Shown here: positions 45,061 through 54,208 of the stretch, in pieces | Numbering within the stretch: the first letter of the stretch is position 1 | Layout: every line of letters begins with the position of its first letter | Origin: Singulisphaera sp. GP187 | GTDB taxonomy: Bacteria > Planctomycetota > Planctomycetia > Isosphaerales > Isosphaeraceae | Reading direction: 5' to 3' | DNA: 64,000 bases | Assembly: GCF_900129635.1 (NCBI RefSeq) | Contig: NZ_FSRB01000001.1 | Coordinates: forward strand, 2,147,501-2,211,500 | Notes under the pieces: generated by a model | What the model was told of the DNA's origin: nothing | The model's database searches: none | Seen by the model: the letters and a program-made list of their open reading frames with translations, nothing else | Program-made: the position numbers and the translations under genes

Positions 45061-45467
45061 GTCATCCCCCTTGTTTTGTAACGAACGACCGTTCGGCGGT
45101 TCGGTTACCGCTCGTCGACACGGTCAGAGGACCACCGACCTGAATCGTGCATTGACTTGTCCCATCAAGAATCTTCCGGTATTGGACGATACCTTTCTTT
45201 GGATTTCCGCCTTATTCCGATTGTCTCGATCTCGGCGTTTGCGATCCTGGTTCAAGGGCGAATCAACCCGACTCGCCGTTGCCTCCGAGCGACGGAGGCG
45301 ATGGCGATCGTGATTTCAAGTTCAACAGGACCTGATCGCACGGGTGGTCCCTCACTCAACTCAGGATCGTCCCGACCGCACCACGCATGTTGATCATCAG
45401 GGCCTCTCCCTCCGCACCGTCCCGTAGAGCGTTCAACGCGAATGAATCCCTATCCCTTGAGGTGTCC
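45061..45467. other. Divergent intergenic region
   Basis: About 400 bases between cutC and the histone-like gene. Promoters for both are expected here, but none was pinned down. Open frames within it are not convincing. Confidence 0.45.
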
Positions 45468-46079
45468 ATGAGCAAGGCGAAGAAGAAGACCGTGATCGAG
45501 AAGGTCGGCACCGCACTCGAGTCGCTCGGCGAAATCCTCGCTGATGGAGCGGAATCGATCAAGGAGGCGGGTTCAAACGCGATCGCGGGAATTGGAGCCG
45601 CACTCCCCTCCCTGAGCACGGCGCCCAAGTCGTCGCGTCCGTCGAAGGCAAAGTCGACCGCCGCGAAGGGAAAAGCTCCCCAAGGAAATGGCAAGCCCGC
45701 CACGCCCAAGGCCACCGCATCGAAGGCGCAAGCCACGAAGTCGCCCACCAAACCGGCGACCTCGAAGTCGAAAGCCTCTGCCTCCGCCCCGAAGGCCGAA
45801 GCCTCGACGTCGAAACCCAAGACCGCGGCGCCCAAGTCCACCGCATCAAAGGTCCAACCTTCGACCCCGAAAAGCAAGCCCGCCACGCCCAAGGCCGCTC
45901 AGCCGAAAGCCACGTCTTCCCAACCCGACCCCGCCGCCAAGGTGTCCGAACCCAAGCGCTCCTCGGCATCGAAGGCGAAAACTCCCGCACTCAAGGCCAA
46001 GGCCACGAAGTCGAAAGCCAGCGACGACAAGCCGACCCAGGCTCCGGCGAAGCGAGCGGTCACGAAGAAAGCCCGTTGA
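45468..46079 (+). CDS. Histone H1-like Lys/Ala/Pro/Ser-rich protein
   Basis: 203 residues. The first 45 or so can form amphipathic helix (VIEKVGTALESLGEILADGA). The remainder is almost wholly Lys, Ala, Pro, Ser and Thr with repeated TSKSKA / KPATPKA-like blocks. This resembles eukaryotic histone H1 tails and bacterial Hc1/AlgP-type nucleoid proteins. DNA binding is inferred from composition only. GAGG 6 bases before ATG 45468 marks the start. It converges with lon across a strong terminator. Confidence 0.7.
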   Translation: MSKAKKKTVIEKVGTALESLGEILADGAESIKEAGSNAIAGIGAALPSLSTAPKSSRPSKAKSTAAKGKAPQGNGKPATPKATASKAQATKSPTKPATSKSKASASAPKAEASTSKPKTAAPKSTASKVQPSTPKSKPATPKAAQPKATSSQPDPAAKVSEPKRSSASKAKTPALKAKATKSKASDDKPTQAPAKRAVTKKAR

Positions 46080-46135
46080 ACCCACTCGCGTTCGCGTGCC
46101 GATGTGGATTTTACCCCTGAAAAACAAAAGAAAGA

Positions 46136-46173
46136 CCCATCATCACCCAGCGTGTTCGCTCGGTGACGATGGG
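46136..46173 (-). terminator. Terminator of lon
   Basis: CCCATCATCACC and GGTGACGATGGG form a 12-bp stem with one mismatch (wobble). The minus strand continues TTTCTTTTG. It lies 60 bases past the lon stop and also separates the convergent histone-like gene. Confidence 0.6.
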
Positions 46174-46233
46174 CCTAATGCACTTGGTGACATGTTGACT
46201 GAGGGAAAGTCAGCCCCTCCCAGCCGCTCAAGC

Positions 46234-48798
46234 TTAGACGGCGACACGCATGTCAGCGAGACCTGAATCTTCCCGTCGGGATCGAGCTTCGAAGGCCGTC
46301 CCCGAAGACCCCGAGAAGGCTGGGGTCGAGAGGGTGATTTCGAGGGCTTCATCCAAGGTCGAGACACAGTGGAAGGTCAGGGCCTGGCGAACGTCCTCCG
46401 GGAGGTCGTCGAGGTCGGCCTCGTTGTCCTTGGGCACAAGGATGTGGGTGCAGCCAGCCCGGTGGGCTCCCAGCACCTTCTCTTTGACTCCGCCGATCGG
46501 CAAGACGCGCCCGCGGAGGGTGATCTCACCGGTCATCGCCACATCGCGGCGGACCGGTCGACCGGACATCGCCGAGATGATCGCCGTGGCCATGGCGACA
46601 CCTGCGGACGGGCCGTCCTTGGGGATCGCCCCGGCGGGAACATGCACGTGGACTTCAATCGAACCGAGCCGGTCCGGAGGAATATCCAACTCGGGGGCAT
46701 GGTTCGCCGCGTAGGTCGTTGCCGCCCTGGCCGACTCTTTCATGACGTCGCCAAGCTGACCTGTCAGGATCAGGTTGACGGTGCCCCAGCCGCCACGAGG
46801 ACCAGCTCCCTCCGACGGGCTCGGACCATGGAGCTTGCGAATCGCGGCCTCGACGAACATGATGTCGCCGCCGCTCGGGGTGTAATACATCCCGGTCGCG
46901 ACTCCCACCTCGTTGGCGGTCCCGACGTGCTCGGGATGGACCCGGGGGCGTCCCAACAGCTCGCGGATCCGCACCGGGGTGATCGTCCGTTCCACCGGTT
47001 CACCCGCGGCGATCCGACGGGCGAGCTTGCGGGTCACGGCGCCGACTTGCCGCTCGAGCTGGCGGACGCCGCTCTCCCGGGTGTATCGGCTCACGACTTC
47101 CATCACGGCATCATCGGTGAACGTCACTTGCTCCTCGGCCAGGCCGGACTCCGCAATCTGTCTCGGGACGAGGTACGTCTTGGCGATCTCGGCCTTCTCA
47201 CGCTCGGTGTAACCCGAGAAGTCAACCACCTCCATCCGGTCGAGCAACGGTGCCGGGATGTTCTGCATGAAATTCGCCGTGGCGATGAAGAGGACCTCGC
47301 TCAGGTCGAACGGGACGTTCAGGTAATGGTCCGTGAACGAGTCGTTCTGAGCCGGGTCGAGCACCTCGAGCAAGGCGCTGGCGGGATCGCCCTGATGCGA
47401 AACGCCAAGCTTGTCGACTTCGTCCAGGAGGAAAACCGGGTTCTTGGTGCCGGCCTGCTTGAGCGCCTGGATGATCCGACCGGGCATCGCCCCCACATAG
47501 GTTCGCCGATGGCCTCGAATGTCGGCCTCGTCACGGACGCCTCCCAGCGCGGCCCGGACATATTTCCGTCCCAGGGCACGAGCGATCGACTTGGCGATCG
47601 ACGTCTTGCCCACGCCTGGCGGGCCGATGAACAAGAGGATTGGGCCACGTGCCATCGCTCGTGCCTTGGCCTCGGTGGCGTCCTTCACGGCCACGGGACG
47701 CTCCTCGTCCTCGGCCGCACGGACCTGAGCCTCACCCGTGGTCTCGACTTCCTTGGCGAGCCGCCGCGCATTGAGTTGGCGGACGGCGAGGAATTCGAGC
47801 ACGCGGTCCTTCACGTCTTCGAGTCCATAATGGTCCTCGTCGAGCACCTTTGAGGCGTGCTGGAGGTCGAGGTCGTCATCGGAACGGGTATTCCAGGGGA
47901 GTTCCGCAACCCACTCAAGGTAGGTCCGGATGACTTGCCCTTCCATCGACTCGCGCCCGGATCGTTCCAGGCGACCGAGCTCGCGTTCCACCTCGGCTCT
48001 CGCGTCGCGGGGGAGTTCGAGGGCGGCGAGTTTGCCGCGCAGGTCCTTCATTTCACGCGATTGGTCGTCGTCGCCCAGCTCCTTCTGAATCGCTTTCATC
48101 TGCTCGCGGAGATACATCTCCTTTTGTCGCTCGCCCAACTCAGACTGGACCTGCGACTTGATCTGGTCCTGCGCCTCAAGCATCCCGATCTGGCGCTGAA
48201 CCAGGATCAGGACGCGGCGGAGCCGGTCCTCGACGCCAAGGGTCTCGAGCAGGTTCTGCTTCTCGTCAACCGACAACTCGATGTAGCCGGCGACCAGGTC
48301 GGCGAACCGGGCCGGATCGGTCACGGAATCCATGACCTGGTGGAGCACTTCCTCGGGAAGTCCTCGGCGCTCGCCCAGCTCCATGGCCCGCTCGCGGGTT
48401 TCTCGGTAGAGCGCCGCGAAGGCAGGATCCTCCAGGTTGAGCGGGTGCATCTCCGCAATCGACGCGACCGTCGCCTTCAGGAAGCCTTCGGAAACGTCAT
48501 AGTGGAGCGATTGGGCACGTTCTTCTCCTTGAAGGAGCAACTGGGCCCCGCCGAGTCCGCGCTGGATCTGACCGATCCGGGCGATCACGCCGTTCACATA
48601 GAGCTGTTCCGGCGCGGGCTCTTCGGCGAAATCGCGCTGGGCGACGGCAAAGACGAGCCCATCACCTTTGATGGCCGCCTCGATCGCACGCAGAGTCCCC
48701 GGTCGTCCGACAGCGATCGGCACGGTCAAACCAGGGAAAATCACCGTTCCTCGGAGCGGGAGGACGGGAAGTGATTGTGTGTTGGCCAAGGGATTCAC
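46234..48798 (-). CDS. lon: ATP-dependent protease Lon
   Basis: 854 residues in the usual Lon order: N-terminal substrate domain (SLPVLPLRGTVIFPGLTVPI), helical linker, AAA+ module with GPPGVGKTS (Walker A) and FLLDEVDKLG (Walker B), and protease domain with PKDGPSAGVAMAT (catalytic Ser) and GGVKEKVLGAHRAG (catalytic Lys). It degrades damaged and regulatory proteins in the cytoplasm. The GTG start at 48798 has AAAGGA about 6 bases upstream. A short insert of charged residues (EVETTGEAQVRAAEDEERPV) lies just before Walker A. Confidence 0.95.
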   Translation of the reverse strand: MNPLANTQSLPVLPLRGTVIFPGLTVPIAVGRPGTLRAIEAAIKGDGLVFAVAQRDFAEEPAPEQLYVNGVIARIGQIQRGLGGAQLLLQGEERAQSLHYDVSEGFLKATVASIAEMHPLNLEDPAFAALYRETRERAMELGERRGLPEEVLHQVMDSVTDPARFADLVAGYIELSVDEKQNLLETLGVEDRLRRVLILVQRQIGMLEAQDQIKSQVQSELGERQKEMYLREQMKAIQKELGDDDQSREMKDLRGKLAALELPRDARAEVERELGRLERSGRESMEGQVIRTYLEWVAELPWNTRSDDDLDLQHASKVLDEDHYGLEDVKDRVLEFLAVRQLNARRLAKEVETTGEAQVRAAEDEERPVAVKDATEAKARAMARGPILLFIGPPGVGKTSIAKSIARALGRKYVRAALGGVRDEADIRGHRRTYVGAMPGRIIQALKQAGTKNPVFLLDEVDKLGVSHQGDPASALLEVLDPAQNDSFTDHYLNVPFDLSEVLFIATANFMQNIPAPLLDRMEVVDFSGYTEREKAEIAKTYLVPRQIAESGLAEEQVTFTDDAVMEVVSRYTRESGVRQLERQVGAVTRKLARRIAAGEPVERTITPVRIRELLGRPRVHPEHVGTANEVGVATGMYYTPSGGDIMFVEAAIRKLHGPSPSEGAGPRGGWGTVNLILTGQLGDVMKESARAATTYAANHAPELDIPPDRLGSIEVHVHVPAGAIPKDGPSAGVAMATAIISAMSGRPVRRDVAMTGEITLRGRVLPIGGVKEKVLGAHRAGCTHILVPKDNEADLDDLPEDVRQALTFHCVSTLDEALEITLSTPAFSGSSGTAFEARSRREDSGLADMRVAV

Positions 48799-49749
48799 CT
48801 ATCCTTTCGTCCCGGCGGAATTCTCGGTGTCCGGGTATCGTTTTACGTTGCTTTTTTTTCGTGTACCGCTCTATTACGTTGTCGGCTGTCCAGTTGTTCG
48901 TGGCAAACCCGTGGCGATCAAAAGTCGAGGGATAGTCGGTTCACCGGGTCGAACTCTTTGAGTCGAACCCGGGTCGCCGCTCCCTCGATTCATTCTAGGC
49001 GCGTCGACTCGTAAGTCACCAAACTCGACAAAACGACCCTCAAACTCAGGACGTTCGCCAATCACAAAACAATTCATCTGCACATGATTACGTGTGTTGA
49101 GTTTGCGGCCATCCTGCTCTCTTCCTCATCGACTGACGCTCGCATCCAATCGACGAAGCGATTCCTGCCAAGGGCGCTCCTCCGGCTTCGGGCCAGGGCA
49201 TACGAAATGGATCGCATCGGCCATTGAGCCAGCCGCGTCGAGCAAATAACTTTATTATGAACAATTTAAGATTTGTCAGATGCCATGATCGAATTCTTCC
49301 CGTAGGGTGGGCACGGCCCACCATCCCGATCTCTTTGCCAAGAGGGAAGTTCAAGATGAGGGGCCGTGCTCAACCTACGGGAATCGTTGGACCAACGACG
49401 ACGCCACGGCCGATCGCGCCGAAGAAGAGGAAATCGGGTTCGGCGAGGTTTTACGCCGCCGAGGAACGTCGAACTCACCAAGAAATGAGAGGCGATCAGG
49501 ATCGGGGTGGCATCGAGAACGATCACCAGCAGGACTTTGACGTGGGAGTGGACCGGAAGTGGGGCGATCAGGGCAAGAAGCGGCGGGTCAATCTAAAACC
49601 TGGGATGACCGAGTCAGCAATTCTGGCCAAGGGCGAAACGTCGTTCAGTGTGGCCACATGGCCTGTTGTGCATAAGTCCTGTTGTATTACGACCGGAATT
49701 GCCGCTCGCGCCGAGCGGCGCTTCCGGTCGGAAATCGAATCATCCACGT
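48799..49749. other. Long intergenic region with dispersed repeat
   Basis: About 950 bases upstream of lon. It holds repeat copy 3 (49297-49424). Arginine-rich frames across the repeat are translations of the repeat, not genes. No promoter for lon was identified. Confidence 0.5.
49297..49424. repeat. Dispersed repeat (copy 3), most complete
   Basis: A 23-base arm TTCCCGTAGGGTGGGCACGG... (49297-49319) pairs with 49361-49383 with two mismatches, giving a foldback of about 87 bases. It is followed by GACCAACGACGACGCCACGG, the conserved tail also present at 22052 and 60218. Confidence 0.7.
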
Positions 49750-50715
49750 TCAGTAGGAATCACTACTGACGACTTCGCCCCCCTGGGTGGTGCTCAGCGC
49801 ACGCCAGGTCGCGAGGCTAATCGAATTCTTGATCGACTTGACGCTGCCGTCGCAAAAGAGGGTATTCACAACGCCAGGGTGAAGGCTCCGAGATCCATAG
49901 TAGCTCGGGTCGGTGTCCGACGTTTGATAGCCGACGCACGGGGGATTGTTCAAGGTTCCAAACTGGCACTTGGCAGCCTGATAGAGAACGTCGGGGAGCA
50001 GGCTGTTCGGTGTCAGCCAACTTGTGAACCCCGAGGCATCACCCCAAATCGTGAACCCGCGAATGTCGAGGGGACCTTTGCCTTGGATCACCTCCGAAGC
50101 CATGAGCGTGTTGCTGAGGCCGTCAATGATCGATGAGAACCGAATCGTTCCCACCGTGCTCATTTCACCAAACGGCGCACCGGCGAACGGGACACCTTTC
50201 AGGACCTTGACCGGGTCGAGGCCAGGATTCGGGTTGACTCCGTAGGGATAGAGACCGATGCTCGTGTTTCCCCAATTCACGGCGAAATTGTACTTGGGGT
50301 AATTCGTGCTGTAGAAATTTTGCGAGTCGCTCGGACAGACATAAACACCAATAATGGTCACTGTTGCCGTAATATTGGCCTTTCCGCTATAAACGAAGTA
50401 GTTCCCGGCGGGATCGACCTTGCGGTTGCCGAAGTTCCAGCTATTCAGCAACGCGGTCTGCTCCATGTAGGGCAGTAGATAGTTGGTCCAGGTGCCCCAA
50501 CAGCACTCGTTCTTACCCGGGGGCAATGAACTGTTTGTGCTTTCGTAATTGTGCATACCAACACCCATCTGCTTGAGGTTGTTGATGCACTTGGCGCGAC
50601 GCGCGGCCTCGCGGGCCGCCTGCACTGCCGGCAGAAGCAGGGCGATGAGGACTGCGATGATAGCGATCACCACCAACAATTCGATGAGGGTAAAACCGCG
50701 ATGACGGACGTTCAT
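49750..50715 (-). CDS. DUF1559 protein with pilin-like N-terminus, copy 4
   Basis: 321 residues, shorter than the copies at 30554 and 34218. The prepilin signal is [20 protein letters not shown]. Landmarks are [32 protein letters not shown] and the end [10 protein letters not shown]. It has a divergent middle and no partner lipoprotein of the 27974 family; instead a different lipoprotein gene precedes it by 151 bases. AGGAGA 6 bases before the ATG fixes the start. Confidence 0.9.
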   Translation of the reverse strand: MNVRHRGFTLIELLVVIAIIAVLIALLLPAVQAAREAARRAKCINNLKQMGVGMHNYESTNSSLPPGKNECCWGTWTNYLLPYMEQTALLNSWNFGNRKVDPAGNYFVYSGKANITATVTIIGVYVCPSDSQNFYSTNYPKYNFAVNWGNTSIGLYPYGVNPNPGLDPVKVLKGVPFAGAPFGEMSTVGTIRFSSIIDGLSNTLMASEVIQGKGPLDIRGFTIWGDASGFTSWLTPNSLLPDVLYQAAKCQFGTLNNPPCVGYQTSDTDPSYYGSRSLHPGVVNTLFCDGSVKSIKNSISLATWRALSTTQGGEVVSSDSY

Positions 50716-50866
50716 GATCGTCTCCTAGCCGATGATCGATCCCAATCGAGAACCACTTGAGTCGACGGCGAGCTGCGACGAACCGCGTGCCGGGTTGTCG
50801 CGGAGAGGTGATCGAGAAACGTGAGCGGATCGTCTGAGTCCCGTAGTCGTGGGGTCGACGCGGGAC

Positions 50867-51337
50867 TTATTTCGTGAGTTGGAATTCGTAGGTGTTCGGT
50901 CCCTCCTCCTTGACCACGGCGGTCAACTTGGTGGCGGTGTTGTAGCGTTTGGGAATCGTCTCCTTGGGCTGAGGAGGTTCCAGGCCGGGCGATACATCGG
51001 CGGGGGCAGCGGTGATGTCCGTCCCGAAAACCTGAACTTTGTAAGCGCCGGGAACGAGCCCGCGCGCCCGCTCGATCGCGAATTTGCCATCGGTGATCAG
51101 CACCGAAATCGCTGTCGCGCCCGCTTCCGGTATGGCCGCGGCAGAATCCGCCGACGGGGCTCCGGCCGCGGCGGGTAAAAACTGGATCGTTCCGCGAGGC
51201 AGCGGCGCTGCGTCCATGGTGACCGTCCCCGAGATCTCCTGGCGGGGGAGGCCATCGATCGCGGCGCCGCAGCCACCCAGGCCGAGGATTCCCAACGTCC
51301 CGGCCCACCTCACGGATCTCAAGATTCGTGTGCGCAT
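50867..51337 (-). CDS. Lipoprotein with transthyretin-like/carboxypeptidase-regulatory-type domain
   Basis: 156 residues. Signal peptide and lipobox LGLGGCG. The beta-sandwich that follows (ISGTVTMDAAPLPRGTIQFL, IERARGLVPGAYKVQVFG) resembles the small carboxypeptidase-regulatory/CNA-B-like domains often found beside planctomycete DUF1559 genes. The ATG at 51337 is preferred; a GTG 14 codons earlier would spoil the signal peptide. It is the first gene of a unit with the DUF1559 gene 151 bases downstream. Confidence 0.8.
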   Translation of the reverse strand: MRTRILRSVRWAGTLGILGLGGCGAAIDGLPRQEISGTVTMDAAPLPRGTIQFLPAAAGAPSADSAAAIPEAGATAISVLITDGKFAIERARGLVPGAYKVQVFGTDITAAPADVSPGLEPPQPKETIPKRYNTATKLTAVVKEEGPNTYEFQLTK

Positions 51338-51666
51338 TGGCTTGCGTCCACAAAGGAGTTTGTTGAGTGCTTCGGACACGACTTCGTGCGATCAGCCCGC
51401 CCCTGGACGGGTCCCTGTCCTTCAGTCAACTCCGCATCGGTTTCAAGCAGACGATGCAATCAGAGGCGGAAAGCCATCGCCAATGGAAACTTGTGCCCAG
51501 CTCGACCATCAAGGAATTGGAATCCGGAGAGGGATGGTTTGCTGACTCACTTGTCGGAAATTCGCTGATTTCCTGGACACAATGAATTTATCGCATTCAG
51601 ACCAGACACGCTATGATATAACGCGCAAACTTTTTGACATTTTGCGACAGAGGACGAGGGCATTCC
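51338..51666. other. Divergent intergenic region
   Basis: About 330 bases between the lipoprotein and the regulator genes. TATGAT at 51612-51617 could be a -10 for the regulator, but no good -35 is spaced from it. No gene is supported. Confidence 0.4.
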
Positions 51667-52818
51667 ATGGTCCATATCGGCCTGGTCTTCGATTACAGCA
51701 CAAGCTACTGTCGCGGCGTCCTTCGGGGAATGAAGCGGTATGCGGAGTCGAGGCAGAATTGGGTGCTCATGCCTGTAGTCTCCGATGCAAAAGCGATCCG
51801 AATGCTCTCCAAGGTCAAGCCCGATGGGATCATCACCTGGGTTTTCCGCACGTCGTTGCTCGAGATCTTGACGAGCCTGCGGACCCCCTGGGTGAACGTC
51901 TGCGGTGTCACGCCCGACGTGGGAATCCCGCGCGTGGGACCCGACGACCTGCTCATCGGTCAGTTGGCCGCCACCCACCTCCTGGACCGTGGCATCCGGC
52001 ATTTCGGTTTCATCGGCCACGCCGAGCATGCCGGCTCAGCGCGTCGCGAGGAGGGTTTCCGGAGAACGCTCGACCAGGCGCACCATACCGCGGCCTATTA
52101 CCACGAGACCGGTCGCCAGCAATTCGATTCGAGGCTCCACCGCTGGGCGCTCGGCGAGGGCTTTCGACGGTGGGTTGACTCGCTCCCGAAGCCGGTCGGC
52201 ATTTCCACGTTTTATGACATGTGGGGGCTACAGCTCTCGGAGGTCTGCCGCGAAGTCGGGCTGCGGGTGCCCGAGGACGTGGCCATCGTGGGCATGGGCA
52301 ACGACGACCTCCTCTGCGAACTGGCCCGCCCTTCCCTCTCCAGCGTCGTAGTTCCGGCCGAGCGGATTGGCTACGAGGCGGCCGTCCTGCTCGATCGCCT
52401 GATGGCGGGGGCGAAGCCGCCCGACCGCCCTGTGCTGCTCCCGCCGACCGGAGTCGCCATCCGCCAATCTTCGGACATCCTGGCGATCGATGACCCCGAG
52501 GTGGCGGCGGCCATTCGCCTGATCCATGAGCATGGCCATCAGCCGATCCGGGTTGGCGATCTCCTCCGCGCGGTCTCGATCTCAAGGCGCTCGCTGGAAC
52601 GGAGATTCCGGACGATCTTCAATCGGTCGATCTCCGAAGAGATCCGTCGCGTCCATTTGGAACGGGCCCGGGACATGCTGGCCGGCACGGAACTCTCGAT
52701 GTCCGAGGTCGCCGAGCATGCAGGCTTCTCGAACGCGCGACACCTCTCCATCGCCTTCCGCCAACAGACGGGACGGACCCCCTCCGCCTATCGCCAACAG
52801 TTCCGGAGCCGCCCCTGA
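51667..52818 (+). CDS. XylR-like transcriptional regulator (LacI-type sensor + AraC HTH)
   Basis: 383 residues. Residues about 1-270 form a periplasmic-binding-protein-like sugar sensor (HIGLVFDYSTSYCRGVLRGM, VAIVGMGNDDLLCELARPSL). Residues about 285-380 are an AraC-type double helix-turn-helix (ISRRSLERRFRTIFNRSISE, SEVAEHAGFSNARHLSIAFR). This is the XylR arrangement: a sugar-responsive activator or repressor. GAGGG 7 bases before ATG 51667 sets the start. It is divergent from the lipoprotein/DUF1559 unit, which is a candidate target. Confidence 0.92.
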   Translation: MVHIGLVFDYSTSYCRGVLRGMKRYAESRQNWVLMPVVSDAKAIRMLSKVKPDGIITWVFRTSLLEILTSLRTPWVNVCGVTPDVGIPRVGPDDLLIGQLAATHLLDRGIRHFGFIGHAEHAGSARREEGFRRTLDQAHHTAAYYHETGRQQFDSRLHRWALGEGFRRWVDSLPKPVGISTFYDMWGLQLSEVCREVGLRVPEDVAIVGMGNDDLLCELARPSLSSVVVPAERIGYEAAVLLDRLMAGAKPPDRPVLLPPTGVAIRQSSDILAIDDPEVAAAIRLIHEHGHQPIRVGDLLRAVSISRRSLERRFRTIFNRSISEEIRRVHLERARDMLAGTELSMSEVAEHAGFSNARHLSIAFRQQTGRTPSAYRQQFRSRP

Positions 52819-52858
52819 TGCGCTGAAACTCGAGCGAGATCGACTGCTCGCGCTACGC

Positions 52859-54139
52859 CTACTCCGAGCGAAGCGCCTCGACCGGGTCCATCATGGCGGC
52901 ACGCCGCGCGGGGTAAACACCGAAGACGACGCCGATCACCAGGGCGATGATGAATGCAATGAACGGGGACTCGGGGCGGATCACGGCCGGGACGCCCGAG
53001 AAGTGGGACACCAGCGGGGGAACGGCGATCCCGAGGATCACCCCGATTCCGCCGCCCGAGGCCGAGATGACCACGGTCTCGATGAGGAACTGGAGGATGA
53101 TATCGCGCCGCTTGGCCCCCAAGGCGCGACGAATGCCGATCTCACGGGTGCGTTCCGAGACCGTCGCCAGCATGATGTTCATGATGCCGATCCCTCCCAC
53201 GATCAGCGAGATTCCCGCGATCGACCCCAGCACCAGGTTGAAGATTCGCTTGGTCGCCTCGGCTTTCTCGAGCAGTTCCAGGGGGACCGTGATGCTGTAG
53301 TCCACCTTGGGATGGAACTGTCGTAGCATGCTCTCCAAGGCGGAGGCGGTGGACTTGACGTCGTCCATCCCTCGGACCGTCACGGTGATCTGGCTGAGTT
53401 CGATCCGCTCGGCCGAGAACTGGCCCTGCTTCTCACCCATGAGGACCTCGCCGAAGCGTGCGCGGTCGGTGGTCAACGGAATGTAAACGTCTTTATTTAA
53501 GTCCTGCGCGGAGAGGCTGCTTCCCGTTCCGCCCGAGGGGGCCTTGTAGGTGGTCACGCCGATGATCCGATAGTAGTGGCTCTCGCCCAGCCGCACGGCC
53601 TTTCCCAGCGGGTCACCAAATGGGAACAGCTTCTTGGAGACCTCGGCCCCAATCACCGCCACGTTCGTGGCCAGGCTCATGTCGAGGTCGGTCAAGAATC
53701 GCCCCTTGGCCAGCTTCTGTCCGGTGATTTTCAGACAGTCGGGGTTCGCCCCCACGATCCGGCCTTCCAGCTCATGATCGAGATGGCGGACGTTCTTCCG
53801 GAATTCGCGGAGTGGAGTCGCCCCCACCACCGTCGGGATCGTGTTCATGATCCGTTCGAAATCCTTCTTCGTCAGTCCATAGTTGAAGACGAAACTGTCA
53901 TTGGATTGTTTCGAGGGGTTGACATCGTCGACCGGCTTGGTGCTCTTCAAGATCACGTTGGTCGCGCCCAACTCGGCCAGTTGCTTTTGCGCCTCGGCGC
54001 TCGCGCCCTCGGCGATCGCCAACATCGCGATCACCGACGAGACCCCGAAGATCAGGCCGAGCGCAGTCAGTAAGACCCGGAGCTTGTGCAGGCCCAGATT
54101 TCGGACCGCCAAGCGGACGATGTTCCAGACCTTGTTCAT
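52859..54139 (-). CDS. MacB-type ABC transporter permease
   Basis: 426 residues. One N-terminal membrane helix (LRVLLTALGLIFGVSSVIAML) is followed by a large periplasmic MacB_PCD-type domain (about 60-285), then the three-helix FtsX core (LVLGSIAGISLIVGGIGIMN, RTREIGIRRALGAKRRDI). This is the permease of a mechanotransmission exporter. It is the last gene of a unit with TolC and HlyD homologues. The ATP-binding partner that such permeases need is not encoded nearby. The terminal EALRSE is typical of the family. Confidence 0.92.
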   Translation of the reverse strand: MNKVWNIVRLAVRNLGLHKLRVLLTALGLIFGVSSVIAMLAIAEGASAEAQKQLAELGATNVILKSTKPVDDVNPSKQSNDSFVFNYGLTKKDFERIMNTIPTVVGATPLREFRKNVRHLDHELEGRIVGANPDCLKITGQKLAKGRFLTDLDMSLATNVAVIGAEVSKKLFPFGDPLGKAVRLGESHYYRIIGVTTYKAPSGGTGSSLSAQDLNKDVYIPLTTDRARFGEVLMGEKQGQFSAERIELSQITVTVRGMDDVKSTASALESMLRQFHPKVDYSITVPLELLEKAEATKRIFNLVLGSIAGISLIVGGIGIMNIMLATVSERTREIGIRRALGAKRRDIILQFLIETVVISASGGGIGVILGIAVPPLVSHFSGVPAVIRPESPFIAFIIALVIGVVFGVYPARRAAMMDPVEALRSE

Positions 54140-54208
54140 GGGCAGCCACCGCGAATTTTGAGATCTTGGTTTCTGATATCATGTCTCATTTTGACAATGA
54201 TGACATGA

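Noticed and set aside
49266..49540. Arginine-rich frames such as VKPRRTRFPLLRRDRPWRRR
   Set aside because: This is the translation of the dispersed repeat; similar spurious peptides arise at its other copies.
51634..51639. TTGACA just before the XylR-like gene
   Set aside because: It is only about 30 bases from the ATG and no -10 follows at the right distance.
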